A DNA stretch of 64,000 bases from Hyperoodon ampullatus (GCA_949752795.1 OX457057.1:162603980-162667979), one strand, 5' to 3'. Numbered from the stretch's first letter, positions 1 through 12,000 are shown. The notes: generated by a model not told the origin, from the sequence alone. Program-made: numbers and translations.

Positions 1-559
1 TACTATGTGTCTATGAGCAGGTCAAATATGACGAGGACCTGGCACTATGCTGTCCTCACTCAGGGATTTAGGCTAAGGGAGTCTCCATCTTTGTGCTTCT
101 ATTAGTTGCTGCCTCAGGATAAAGGAAGTGTGGTAAATTTTGTACTTGCTCTTAAAGCTTCATGTCATTAGTGGTCTCATTTTATTGGACAAAAAAGTCA
201 CATGACCACACCTAACTTCAACAGGGAAAGAATGTACAATCCTATCACATATCTAGAAAGAGATATTTGGTGAACAGTAGTGTGGACTACCACAGTGTTT
301 TTCCATGCCAAGTAAACACACAAGCACTGCTAGAGAAAAAATGGAAACAAACTTATTTGAATCAGAAGTAGAGCTATTTAGCTGACTAAAGAAAAATGCT
401 TATGTTATTTCTTGTACTTATAGCCCAAAGAATAAGGGTGAAAACTAGAAAATATCACACAGACATAATTCACTAAGCTGATCTTTATTCCCTAGGCTGT
501 TTTTTATTGTAGGTGTATTGAGATTGATTGGAGGGAAAAAAAAACAGGGCTATTTTTAA
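1..559. other. Intronic sequence without recognised feature
   Basis: AT-rich non-coding sequence with no repeat family I can name. It is probably RASAL2 intron. Confidence 0.5.
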
Positions 560-801
560 AAGTACTATATTTCTGGGCTTCCCTGGTGGCACAGTGGTTG
601 AGAGTCCACCTGCCAATGCAGGGGACACGGGTTCGTGCCCCGGTCCGGGAAGATCCCACATGCCACGGAGCGGCTAGGCCCATGAGCCATGGCCACTGAG
701 CCTGCACATCAGGAGCCTGTGCTCTGCAACGGGAGAGGCCACAACAGTGAGAGGCCCACGTACTGGAGAAAAAAAAAAAAAAAAAGAAGTACTATATTTC
801 T
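560..801 (+). repeat. CHR SINE (short form) with 15-bp TSD
   Basis: The body begins at the tRNA-derived head near 575 and ends in a poly-A run of about 17 at 769-785. The 15-bp sequence aagtactatatttct occurs directly before (560-574) and after (787-801), which is the target-site duplication left by L1-driven retroposition. A few substitutions from the other copies suggest a moderate age. Confidence 0.95.
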
Positions 802-1736
802 TAGAGACAGGCATTTGCCTGATCTCCTGTATAATCTTAGCATCATTAGGGAAAGTCACTGTTATCTGTTCTCTAAGGCAAAGGCTTTATTTACTACTTT
901 CTATGATTCAATCAAGATGAGTCACCACATTTCCTTGTAAATGTAGTCAGCAAACCAGACTTAAATTTATAGAATTCTATTAGGATCATTTATAGTTGGT
1001 TCAAAAACCACTGGCCTAAGTTGCGATTCAGCCCAAGGACCGGACCAAACACCATATATAAATACAGTTCTAACACACTACAGTTAAGCAGTTAATTGAA
1101 AACGTACTAGTAGATGTTCACTCATATAGTACTTTACCTTCCTGTGGCACTTATTGTATAATACTTCATATTTTAATCCATTTATTTATTAAGTATTTTA
1201 TGTGTATATGTTATAAAGCATCGTACTAGGTGTTGTAAGGGAAACAAAGATAAAACAAACACAAACTCTGCCCTCAAAGAGCCTGTAGTTTAATATAAGA
1301 TTAGAAATAAATACAAATATAAATGACACAACATGTATTGGGAAGGTACATGCTCTTAATGCCTGGCATATTTAATCACAAAATAATACTATCATATTTC
1401 TTTGAATCTAGGACACCAGTGATTGTAAGTCACACCATTATTTTATGTATACAAAGAAAAAAGCAGCCAATTAAACTATAACACAATGCCTTACCACTTA
1501 GAATTTTTATTTTGTATTAAAGAAGTTTTTTAAAGACTTACTTTGGCTGGTTTTGTCATATATCACATAGTGTACACACAAAAAGAATATATACAAAATC
1601 AGTTAAGGTATCCCTAATGCATCTTCATTCTTCTGAACTATTTTTTTGACTCAGAGTACCTGTTGTTCATGTTTTTCCACAGAATACCATGATATATTCT
1701 TTCTTTCAAAAACGTTGATGACAAATGGCATATGAT
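802..1736. other. Intronic sequence, possible old L2/MIR-type remnant
   Basis: AT-rich. Around 1195-1330 the wording (size-of-range, 'ctctgccctcaaagagcctgtag') resembles the diverged L2/MIR-type tails seen elsewhere in mammalian introns. Nothing else is recognisable. Confidence 0.35.
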
Positions 1737-1747
1737 AAAAGAGTAAT

Positions 1748-2535
1748 TTGAGGGAGACTGGTTCAAGATGGCAGAGTAGAAGGGCATGCTCTCACTCCCT
1801 CTTGCGAAAGCACTGGAACCACAGCTAACTGCTGAACAATCATCGACAGAAAGACACTGTAACTGACCAAAATAGATACCCCACATCCAAAGACAAAGGA
1901 GAAGCCACAATGAGACGGTGGGAGGGGTGCAATCACAATAAAATCAAATCCCATAACTGCTGGGTCAGTGACTCACAAACTAGAGAATACTTATACCAGA
2001 AGTCCACCCACTGGAGTGAAGGTTCTGAGTTGCATGTCAGGCTTCCCAACCTGGGGGTCAGGCAATGGGAGGAAGAATTCCTAGAGAATCAGACTTTGAA
2101 GGCTAGCGGAATTCGATTGCAGGATTTCAACAGGACTGGGGGAAACAGAGACTCCACTCTTGGAGGGCACACACAAAGTAGGGTGCGCATCGGGAGCCAG
2201 GGGAAGGAGCCATAAGAGACTGAACCAGGCCTACCTGCTGGTGTTGGAGGGTCTCCTGCAGAGGTGGGGGGTGGCTGTGTCTCACTGTGAGGACAAGGAC
2301 ACTGGCAGCAGAAGTTCTGGGAAGTACTCCTTGGCATGAGCCCTCACACAGTCTGCCATTAGCCCCACCAAAGAGCCCGGGTAGGCTCCAGTGTTGGGTC
2401 ACCTCAGGCCAAACAACCAATGGGGAGGGAACCCAGCCCCACCATCAGGAGACAAGTGGATTAAAGTTTTACTGAGCTCTGCCCACCAGAGGAAGAGCCA
2501 GCTCTATCCACCACCAGTCCCTCCCAACAGGAAAT
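1748..2535 (+). promoter_or_regulatory. L1 5' UTR / internal promoter region
   Basis: The sequence between the upstream TSD and ORF1 is GC-richer than its surroundings and matches the known cetartiodactyl L1 5' UTR in wording ('cactccctcttgcgaaagca', 'caggcttcccaacctggggg'). In L1 this region carries the internal Pol II promoter. Activity here is unknown. Confidence 0.75.
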
Positions 2536-3555
2536 ATGCATAAGCCTCTTAGAGAGCCTAATCCAACAGAAGGCAGACAGCAGAAGCAAGAAGAATTACA
2601 ATCCTGCAGCCTGTGGAACAAAAACCACATTCACAGAAAGATAGACAAGACGAAAAGGCAGAGGGCTATGTACCAGAGGAAGGAACAAGATAAAACCCCA
2701 GGAAAAAAACTAAATGAAGTGGAGATAGGCAACTTTCCAGAAAAAGAATTCAGAATAAAGGTAGTGAAAATGATCCAGGACCTCAGAAAAAGAATGGAGG
2801 GAAAGATTGAGAAGGTGCAAGAAATGTTTAACAAAGACCTAGAAGAATTAAAGAACAAAGAAACAGAGATGAACAATACAATAATTGAAATGAAGACTAC
2901 ACTAGAAGGAATCAATAGCAGAATAATGGAGGCAGAAGAACAGATGAGTGACCTGGAAGACAGAATGGTGGGATTCACTGCTGCGGAACAGAATAAACAG
3001 AAAAGAATGAAAAGAAATGAAGACAGCGTAAGAGACCTCTGGGACAACATTAAACACAACAACATTCGCATTATAGGGGTCCCAGAAGGAGAAGAGAGAG
3101 AGAAAGGACCCGAGAAAATATTTGAAGAGATTGTAGGTGAAAACGTCCCTAACATGGGAAAGGAAATAGCCACCCAAGTCCAGGAAGCGCAGCGAGTCCC
3201 ATACAGGATAAACCCAAGGAGAAACATGCTGAGAAACATAGTAATCAAACTGGTAAAAATTAAAGACAAAGAAAAATTATTGAAAGCAGCAAGGGAAAAA
3301 TGACAAATAACATACAAGGAAACTCCCATAAGGTTAACAGCTGATTTCTCAGCAGAAAATCTACAAGCCAGAAGGAAGTGGCATGACATATTTAAAGTGA
3401 TGAAAAGGAAGAAACTACAACCAAGGTTACTCTACCTGGCAAGGATCTCATTCAGATTCGATGGAGAAATCAAAAGCTTTACAGACAAGCAAAAGATAAG
3501 AGAATTCAGCACCACCAAACCAGCTCTACAACAAATGCTAAAGGAATTTCTCTAA
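2536..3555 (+). pseudogene. L1 ORF1 (RNA-binding chaperone), broken by one stop
   Basis: From the ATG at 2536 the frame is open for 255 codons to a TGA at 3301-3303. It then stays open for 83 more codons to a TAA at 3553-3555, so a single nonsense change splits an otherwise full ORF1. The usual start of this L1 type may be the codon at 2650, which is ACG here. The protein binds L1 RNA as a trimer. A heptad-rich coiled coil covers about residues 75-160, the RRM begins near NNIRIIGVPEG (about residue 175), and the C-terminal domain, including RLTADFSAENL, lies mostly after the stop. A CGA-to-TGA CpG transition is the likely cause (inference). Confidence 0.85.
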
Positions 3556-3613
3556 GTGGGAAACACAAGAGGAGAAAAGGACCTACAAAAACAAACCCAA
3601 AACAATTAAGAAA

Positions 3614-6600
3614 ATGGTCATAGGAACATACATCTTGATAATTACCTTATAGGTGAATGGATTAAGTGCTCCAACCAAAAGACACAGGCTTGCTGAATGG
3701 ATACAAAAACAACACCCATATATATGCTGTCTACAAGAGACCCGCTTCAGACCTAGGAACACATATAGACTGAAAGTGAGGGGTTGGAAAAAGATAGTCC
3801 GTGCAAATGGAAATCAAAAGAAAGCTGGAGTAGCAATACTCATATAAGATAAAATAGATTTTAAAATAAAGAATGTTACAAGAGACAAGGAAGGACACTA
3901 CATAATGATCAAGGGATCAATCCAAGAAGAAGATATAACAATTATAAATATATATGCACCCAACATAGGAGCACCTCAATACATAAGGTAACTGCTAACA
4001 GCTGTAAAAGAGGAAATCGACAGCAACACAATAGTGGGGGACTTTAACACCTCACTTACACCAATGGACAGATCATCCAAAATGAAAATAAATAAGGAAA
4101 CAGAAGCTTTAAATGACACAACAGACCAGATAGATTTAGTTGATATTTATAGGACATTCCATCCAAAACCAGCAGATTACACTTTCTTCTCAAATGCACA
4201 TGGAACATTCTTCAAGATAGATCACATCTTGGGTCACAAATCAAGCCTCAGTAAATTTAAGAAAATTGAAATCATATCAAGCATCTTTTCTGACCACAAC
4301 GTTATGAGATTCGAAATGAATTACAGGGAAAAAAACCGTAAAAAACACAAACACATGGAGGCTAAACAATATGTTACTAAATAACCAAGAGATCATTGAA
4401 GAAATTAAAGAGGAAATAAAAAAATACCTAGAGACACATGACAATGAAAACACAATGACCCAAAACCTATGGGATGCAGCAAAAGCAGTTCTAAGAGGGA
4501 AGTTTATAGCTATACAAGCCTACCTCAAGAAACAAGAACAATCTCAAATAAACAATCTAACCTTACGCCTAAAGGGACTACAGAAAGAAGAACAAACAAA
4601 ACCCAAAGTTAGCAGAAGGAAAGAAATCATAAAGATCAGAGCAGAAACAAATGAAACAGAAACAAAGAAAACAATAGCAAAGATCAATAAAACTAAAAGC
4701 TGGTTCTTTGAGAAGATAAACAAAATTGATAAACCATTAGTCAGGCTCATCAAGAAAAAGAGGGAGAGGACTCAAATCAATAAAACTAGAAATGAAAAAG
4801 GAGAAGTTACAACAGACACCACAGGAATACAAAGCATCCTAAGAGACTACTACAAACAACTCTATGCCAATAAAAGGGACAACCTGGAAGAAATGGACAA
4901 GTTCTTAGAAAGGTATAACCTTCAAAGACTGAGCCAGGAAGAAATAGAAAATATGAACAGACCACTCACAAGTAATGATATTGAAACTGGGATTAAAAAT
5001 CTTCCAACAAACAAAAGTCCAGGACCAGATGGCTTCACAGGTGAATTTTATCAAACATTTAGACACGAGCTAACACCCATCTTTCTCAAACTCTTCCAAA
5101 AAATTGCAGAGGAAGGAACACTCACAAACTCATTCTACTAGGCCACCGTCACCCTGGTACCAAAACCAGAGAAAGATACTACAAAAAGAGAAAATTACAG
5201 ACCAATATCACTGATGAATATAGATGCAAAAATCCTCAACAAAATACTAGCCAACCGAATCCAAAAACACATTAAAAGGATCATACACCACGACCAAGTG
5301 GGATTTATCCCAGGGATGCAAGGATTCTTCAATATATGCAAATCAATCAATGTGATACACCATATTAACAAATTGAAGAGGAAAAACCATATGATCATCT
5401 CAATAGATGCAGAAAAAGCTTTTGACAAAATTCAACACTCAGGACTTCCCTGGTGGCCCAGGGGTTGGGAGTCCGCCTGCCAATGCAGGGGAGGCGGGTT
5501 CGGGCCCTGGTCCGGGAGGATCCCACATGCCGCGGAGCAACTGGGACCGTGTGCCACAACTACTCAGCCTGTGCTCTGGAGCCCATGAGCCACAATTACT
5601 GAGCCTGTGCTCTAGAACCCATGAGCCACAGCTGCTGAGCCTGCGTGCCGCAGCTACTGAAGCCCATGCGCTTAGAGCCCATGCTCTGAAGCGGGAGAGG
5701 CCACTGCAGTGAGAAGCCTGTGCACCACAATGAAGACCCAACACAGCCAAAAACAAATAAATAAAATTAAAAAAAAAATTCAACACCCATTTATGATAAA
5801 AACTTTCCAGACAGTGGGCATAGAGGGAAACTACCTCAACATAATAAAGGCCATATACGACAAACCCACAGCAAACATCATTCTCAATAATAAAAAACTG
5901 AAAGCATTTCCTCTAAGATCAGGAACAAGACAAGGATGTCCACTCTCACCACTATTATTTAACATAGTTTTGGAAGTCCTAGCTATGAGAATCAGAGAAG
6001 AAAAAGAAATACAAATTGGAAAAGAAGAAGTAAAACTGTCACTTCTGCAGATGACATGATACTATACATAGAGAATCCTACAGATGCCACCAGAAAACTA
6101 CTAGAGGTAATCAATGAATTTGGTAAAGTTTCAGGATACAAAATTAATGCACAGAAATCTCTTGCATTCCTATACACTAACGATGAAAAATCTGAAGGAG
6201 AAATTAAGGAAACACTCCCATTTACCATTGCAACAAAAAGAATAAAATACCTAGGAATAAACCTACCTAGGGAGACAAAAGACCTGTATGCAGAAAACTG
6301 AGACACTGATGAAAGATATTAAAGAGGATACAAACAGATGGAGAGATATACCATGTTTTTGGATTGGAAGAATCAATATTGTGAAAATGACTATACTACC
6401 CAAAGCAATCTACAGATTCACTGCAATCCCTATCAAATTACCAATGGCATTTTTTACAGAACTAGAACAAAAAGTCTTAAAATTGTATGGAGACACAAAA
6501 GACCCCGAATAGCCAAACAGTCTTGAGGGAAAAAAAAAGAGCTGGAGGAATCAGGCTCCCAGACTTCAGAGTATCCTACAAAGCTACAGTAATCAAGACA

Positions 6601-7757
6601 ATATGGTACTGGCACAAAAACAGAAATATAGATCAATGGAACAGGATAGAAAGCCCAGAGATAAACCCACGCACCTGTGGTCAAGTAACCTATGACAAAG
6701 GAGGCAAGGATATACAATGGAGAAAAGACAGTCTCTTCAATCAGTGGTGCTGGGAAAACTGGACAGCTACATGTAAAAGAATGAAATTAGAACACTCCCT
6801 AACACCATACACAAAAATAAACTCAAAATGGATTCGAGACCTAAATGTAAGACCAGACACTATAAAACTCTTAGAGGAAAACATAGGAAGAACACTCTTT
6901 GACATAAATCACAGCAAGATCTTTTTTGACCCACCTCCTAGAGTAGTGGAAATAAAAACAAAAATAAACAAATGGGACCTAATGAAACTTACAAGTTTTT
7001 GCACAGCAAAGGAAACTACAAACAAGATGAAAAGACAACCCTCAGAATGGGAGAAAATATTTGCAAACAAATCAACTGACAAAGGATTAATCTCCAAAAT
7101 ATATTAACAGCTCATGCCGCTCAATATTAAAAAAACAAACAACCCAATCCAAAAATGGGCAGAAGACCTAAATAGACATTTCCCCAAAGAAGACATACAG
7201 ATGGCCAAGAAGCACATGAAAAGCTGCTCAACATCACTAACTATTAGAGAAATGCAAATCAAAACTACAATGAGGTATCACCTCACACCAGTTAGAATGG
7301 GCATCATCAGAAAATCTACAAACAACAAATGCTGGAGAGGGTGTGGAGAAAAGGGAACCCTCTTGCACTGTTGATGGGAATGTAAATTGATACAGCCACT
7401 CTGGAGAACAGTATGGAGGTTCCTTAAAAAAGTAAAAATAGAATTAGCATATTACCCAGCAATCTCACTACTGGGCATATACCCAGAGAAAACCATAACT
7501 CAAAAAGACACATGCACCCCAGTGTTCACTGCAGTAGTATTTACAATAGCCAGGTCATGGAAGCAAACTAAATGCCCATTGGCAGATGAATGGATAAAGA
7601 TGTGGTACATATATACAGTGGAATATTATTCAGCCATAAAAAGGAACAAAATTGGGTCATACAGACGTGGATGGATCTGAAGACTGTCATACAGAGTGAA
7701 GTAAGTCAGAAAGAGAAAAACAAATATCGTATATTAATGCATATATGTGGAACTTAG
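3614..7757 (+). pseudogene. L1 ORF2 (endonuclease/reverse transcriptase), multiply broken
   Basis: The start ATG at 3614 is followed by a TAG at 3650-3652 and a TAA at 3845-3847 in the endonuclease. The endonuclease motifs GDFN (about 4037) and SDHN (about 4290) are still readable. The RT region retains [14 protein letters not shown] (about 5015) before a SINE inserted at 5439-5774. At the catalytic FADD site (about 6046-6057) one base is missing compared with the L1 copy at 27128-27150, shifting the frame. A TGA replaces Trp in the C-terminal Cys/His motif near 7372. The final stop is at 7755-7757. ORF2 normally nicks target DNA and copies L1 and SINE RNA; this copy cannot. Confidence 0.9.
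5427..5786 (+). repeat. Long-form CHR SINE inside L1 ORF2, 12-bp TSD
   Basis: The TSD aaaattcaacac lies at 5427-5438 and 5775-5786. The body of about 336 bp has the tRNA-like head, several imperfect 'accacaactactgagcctg' type units, then an 'aacaaataaataaaat' A-rich tail. The insertion post-dates the host L1. Confidence 0.95.
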
Positions 7758-7987
7758 AAAAATGGTACAGGTGAACTGGTTTGCAGGGCAGAAATTGAGA
7801 CACAGATGCAGAGAACAAACGTATGGACACCAAGGGGGGAAAGTGGCAGGGGGAGGGTGGTGGTGTGATGAATTGGGCAATTGGGACGGACATATATACA
7901 CCAATATGTATAAAATGGCTAACTAATAAGAACCTGCTCTATAAAAAAAATAAATTCAATTTTTATTGGGGGAAAAAAAAGAGTAAT

Positions 7988-8336
7988 CTACAGAGATGTT
8001 AAAATGTGAAAAAATGTGCATTTTAGAATTGATGAAACATGGTATTATTTTAGAGAGGTACATAGGAAATTATTTCAGGAGTTCATCAAAACAAAGGGAA
8101 ATTGTATGGAAGAAGTGGTATATGCTAGGTCCAAAGGGTAGACATGATTTGCATTTGGGGCTGTTGAGTAGCAAAGGTATTGTATGGAGCATAGCATGAA
8201 AAACGTCATGGAGGTAAAAATACACATGGTATACACTAAGTAGATTTAGTTTGGTGGGTAAATGATTAGTAGTAGTGAAAAATAAGATTGGAAAGGTGAT
8301 TTGTCCAGCTATTCACGTATAATTATTGTTCTCTTT
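7988..8336. other. Intronic sequence without recognised feature
   Basis: AT-rich unique sequence between an L1 and a SINE. No coding or repeat signal was recognised. Confidence 0.5.
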
Positions 8337-8573
8337 GGCCCTTAAACTTTTTTTTTTTTTTTTTTTGCGGTACGCGGGCCTCTCACTGCCGTGGCCTCTC
8401 CCGTTGCAGAGCACAGGCTCCGGACGTGCAGGCTCAGCAGCCATGGCTCACGGGTCCAGCCACTCCACGGCATGTGGGATCCTCCCGGACCAGGGCACGA
8501 ACCTGCGTCCCCTGCATCGGCAGGCAGACTCTCAACCACTGCGCCACCAGGGAACCCCGGCCCTTAAACTTTT
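8337..8573 (-). repeat. CHR SINE (short form), minus strand, 15-bp TSD
   Basis: The poly-T at the left (about 8347-8366) and the reversed SINE head at the right show minus orientation. The TSD ggcccttaaactttt occurs at 8337-8351 and 8559-8573. Confidence 0.95.
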
Positions 8574-9510
8574 GAGGAAAGGTATAATGCTATATCTATC
8601 TTAACATCGACCACAGAGTCTAAAGCTTAATAAGTGCTCAGTAAATAACTCAGAAGTATATACATAAAATTATGGTTGTTTAAGGAATATAGATAAGGGA
8701 AAGTGTAAGACTGCCCTAAGTGGTCAGTGATATTTCATGGAGGTAGTAGAATCTACTACAAAATTCTGTTTTCATTTCCTTGATATAACTGAAACATGGT
8801 TTTCACCCGAGAAGACTGTTTAGCTTACAGCCCTATTTGACAGACGTTTTCCATTCTCCCTACCCAATATTTAATGGTACCAGAAAGAGGAGCTGGGATT
8901 TTCCTACCTTATTACGACTGCTTCCAAACCTTTATTCCATAAAATAATGGTTTGGAGTAAAGCATATTCTTTGAGGTTCATACGACCTTGATTTAATACC
9001 CTTTATCACACTCTTTGCTGTTCTCATGTATTAATCTCTCTTTCACTTTCCTTTATTCATTAAGGACTTTAGCTCCCAGCTTGCAATATTTCTCTGTCTT
9101 TCAGCTCCTAACACCATGGTAGTAAATAACTGCGTAGTGATCCATCTAATATGCTAGCTTCACAATTCCTTAACTCCAATAACTTAACCTCCTCTCCAGC
9201 CACTCACTCCTAGAACCACGCCCTAGATATTATCATTATTCAGATCCCTCACCTCAGGCACCTTAGACAGTCATACTCTTCTTTCTGACTCTTCTTCCTG
9301 ACCAGGTATGTCTTTCTCCAAATACATCGACTCTCCAACCTCATAGAAACTGCTAGTCTCTTGACAACCCCATTTTTCTCTGTGACCCTGCTTTTCTCTC
9401 TATTCAACCAAGACTCCCGGACCAATTATCTGAAGCTATTCAATCACCAATAAATAACCTCTGTTCCCTTAATGATCAGCTATCCAAAATCAAAACTGAA
9501 TCAATGTTTA
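8574..9510. other. Intronic sequence, MIR-like tail at 8610-8660
   Basis: The wording 'cacagagtctaaagcttaataagtgctcagtaaata' resembles a MIR or L2 3' end. The remainder, including the pyrimidine-rich 9000-9480 part, is not recognised. Confidence 0.35.
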
Positions 9511-9745
9511 AAATCTGGTCTCATGGGCTTCCCTGGTGGCGCAGTGGTTGAGAGTCCGCCTGCCGATGCAGGGGACACGGGTTCGTGCCCCGGTCCCGGA
9601 AGATCCCACATGCCTCGGAGCGGCTGGGCCGGTGAGCCACGGCCGCTGAGCCTGTGTGCCCGGAGCCTGTGCTCCGCAAACGGGAGAGGCCACAACAGTG
9701 AGAGGCCCGCGTACCGCAAAAAAAAAAAAAAAATCTGGTCCCATG
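9511..9745 (+). repeat. CHR SINE (short form), 15-bp TSD
   Basis: The body at 9525-9730 is close to the group consensus. The TSD aaatctggtctcatg (9511-9525) is repeated with one mismatch at 9731-9745. Confidence 0.95.
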
Positions 9746-10104
9746 ATCAGGCTGTCCTGGAAGATCACATAGCTGAATGGGCTGATGCCACTAAATATTC
9801 ACTATATCCAAGCTTGGCTTGGCTTTTACTATGCCTCTGCCTCGACCAACCATGCACTGAGCCTTCCAGCAACATTATTCCCTCTGGGAAGCCTCAGAGT
9901 GTATGGTATGCCCTCTTTCCCACAGGCCCCTTCGGAGCAATTCCTTACATACAGGTCAGTATGCTCTGTACCATGAAGAGCCCTGGCTATAGCTGAGTGG
10001 ACTGGGGTAGATACTTGACCTAAAGGTACCTAAAAGAGTGGTCCTGGTAAGAGTTCTCCCTGTAGAGTACGGTATTATCTGGTAGCTACTAACTGCTCTA
10101 GCCG

Positions 10105-10505
10105 ACCCCTGACCATTCCCTGCTTCATGCTTTACACGCCAGCAAATCTAAAAGCCTCCAATTCTCTACAGTCATCATGAATCTATGCTACTGTTCATAT
10201 TCCCTCCCTTTTCCCTGGTTAAGTTATCCTTTCAGACTCAGCTCAGGCATGATCTCTTCTAAGCTGTCTATTTTGGCATGTCCTGACCTTGCTCTAGATT
10301 AGGTGCCCCTCCTATGTGCTTCCAAGAATCTATAAATAGAGCCAGCCTTACATTTAGCACACTGCATACCCACTGATGTGTCAACAGACTTCCCTGCTAA
10401 ACTCTGAACTCCACAGGACAGGGACTAAACAATTTTTGCATCCCCAAGGCAGGGCTGATATCTGGCATTTAGTGGGGGCTCAATATATGTTTGTAGAACT
10501 GAAAT
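10105..10505 (+). repeat. L2 LINE 3' fragment
   Basis: Contains the typical L2 order: 'agctcaggcatgatctcttct', then 'ctccacaggacagggacta', then 'tggcatttagtgggggctcaatatatgtttgtag'. It is diverged and ancient. The stretch between the preceding SINE and here (9746-10104) shows nothing else. Confidence 0.7.
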
Positions 10506-10559
10506 AAAATAGGCAGTGAAATGAATAAAAGCCATCATGGTGTTTCTGCTACAACTGCT

Positions 10560-10800
10560 ACCACGGAAAGAATAGGGAACTCAAGCAGGAAGTGTGGCTT
10601 CAAATCCTGGCTCCAATTTCTCCTAGCTGAATGACCTTGGACAAGTCATAGCTTCTCAGTTTCAGATTGCTTATCTGTAAAATGAGGATTAAAAAATCCT
10701 CTTCCTAAGGCCATCCCAAAGAATAAGATAACTGAATGCAAAGGTAGTTTTAAAATAATGGAAAATGGGTACCTATAAGTATTAATTGAATATAAATCTA
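10560..10800 (+). repeat. MIR SINE
   Basis: The MIR core is readable: 'tcaaatcctggctcc', 'ctgaatgaccttggacaagtc', 'gcttatctgtaaaatgagga'. Confidence 0.8.
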
Positions 10801-10919
10801 GGATGAGAGACTACTAAACAGGCTAGGTGAAATCATGAGTCTTTCCTCCTAGAAACTACCACAACAAAGGAAGGGAAGGAAACTAGAAATAAATTCCACA
10901 GTATTTGGGATTTGGGGCT

Positions 10920-11030
10920 ATTTTCTGTGATGTATGTGATGTTCTGTGATGTATGCCAGTGCCTATGAATGATACTTGGTATATCCTAAATGTTCAATAA
11001 ACATTTGTTGGCTGAATGACGGCTTCCTGG
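10920..11030 (+). repeat. L2/MIR-type tail
   Basis: 'aaatgttcaataaacatttg' followed by 'ttggctgaatga' is the usual 3' end wording of L2/MIR elements. A tandem-like 'tctgtgatgtatg' duplication precedes it. Confidence 0.5.
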
Positions 11031-11034
11031 CTAT

Positions 11035-11165
11035 CAAGCACTTGCCAGGTGCTTTCCAATATGTGATACCATTTAATCCATGTAACAACTCCACAAAGCA
11101 GGTATTCAGTAACTTGCTTTAGGTAACACAGTTAATAGGCAAGGAGTTAGAATTTAAACCCAGTA
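11035..11165 (-). repeat. MIR SINE, minus strand
   Basis: Reversed MIR: 'catttaatccatgtaacaac', 'cagtaacttgctttaggtaa', 'gaatttaaaccc'. Confidence 0.65.
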
Positions 11166-11279
11166 TATTGCTAGTCTTAAAAAGTTTCATTTGTGCATAT
11201 ATTTATTTGCCAGATACTTGAGGCACTTGAGATAATCAGTGAACAAACAAAAATCTTTGCTTTCATTAACCTTATATAC

Positions 11280-11740
11280 CAGTGGAAGGAGATAGACAAT
11301 AAAGAAAGAACAAAATAAGTTAGCAGAAGACAAGCACTGTAGAAAAACAGAGCTGTGTAAAGAGGGTTGGGAATACAAAGTGGTCATGGTAGACCTTATG
11401 GGGAAGGATTATATTCAGTAAAGAAGAGGAGGTGAGTTAGCCTTGAGTTAGCAGATACTGGAAGGGAAAAGCAGTCTAGGCAACAGGACTAGGCTCAGCA
11501 AAGGCTTTAAGGCAAAAGTATGCCTAGTGTGATCAAGAAAGAGCCAAGAAGTCAGTGTGGCTGGAATGGAGAAAGCAGTAGGAAGGGTTGTGGGAAATGA
11601 GGTCAGAGAGGTAGCAGGCTGGTGTTAGTCCCGGTACTGGGGTAGGGGATACAGTGTGCAGATCCTGTAGGCCACTGTAAGGACCTCACCTTTTACTCTG
11701 ACTTCTAAGGAAATCAACAATGAGAGACAAGACCATTCCA
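11280..11740 (+). repeat. Old mid-repetitive element (copy A of a recurring unit)
   Basis: Shares ordered wording with 40860-41130: 'gatcctgtaggccactgtaa' followed by 'ttttactctgac' here, and 'gatcatgtaggctttgtagg' followed by 'ttttactctga' there. A widespread ancient mammalian repeat is likely; I cannot name the family. Confidence 0.5.
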
Positions 11741-11864
11741 AGCAGTCATAAATAAATAAGCATTTGCTTTTCTGAGAGAAATATTTTTACCTATGAAAAT
11801 TTAATGTAATTTTGAGCAAGAATGCACAATATATGAAGAGTTCATTTTCTTCATCAACTATATA

Positions 11865-12000
11865 TCAATAGCAGAGATACAGAGAAGCTATCTGACTTTT
11901 CCCAAGTCACACAGCTGCTAACTCGCAAAGTAAAACTTCAAGTTCAGGCAGTCTGACTCTGGAACGCTTGCTTTTTAACCATCATACTGTACTAATTCTC
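11865..12000 (-). repeat. MIR SINE, minus strand
   Basis: 'cccaagtcacacagctgcta' then 'gcagtctgactctgg' and 'tttttaaccatcatactgta' is reversed MIR. Confidence 0.8.

Larger units (their letters stand above)
1737..7987 (+). mobile_element. Full-length L1 (LINE-1), inactive, flanked by TSD
   Basis: An 11-bp repeat, aaaagagtaat, flanks the element at 1737-1747 and 7977-7987, so the insertion occupies about 1748-7976. Order: 5' UTR of about 790 bp (it begins near 'caagatggcagagtagaagg'), ORF1, intergenic spacer, ORF2, a 3' UTR of about 220 bp and an A-rich end. It is the only L1 here that keeps its 5' UTR. It is not active: ORF1 has a stop, and ORF2 has stops, a frameshift and a 336-bp SINE insertion. 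The 3' UTR differs from that of the L1 at 19709-21645, so two L1 lineages are present. Confidence 0.95.

Noticed and set aside
2631..3389. Minus-strand open frame of 252 codons
   Set aside because: It is the antisense shadow of L1 ORF1, reflecting the A-rich codons of the sense strand.
9472..9996. Plus-strand open frame of 174 codons
   Set aside because: Most of it is SINE translation; similar peptides occur in every SINE copy in the window.
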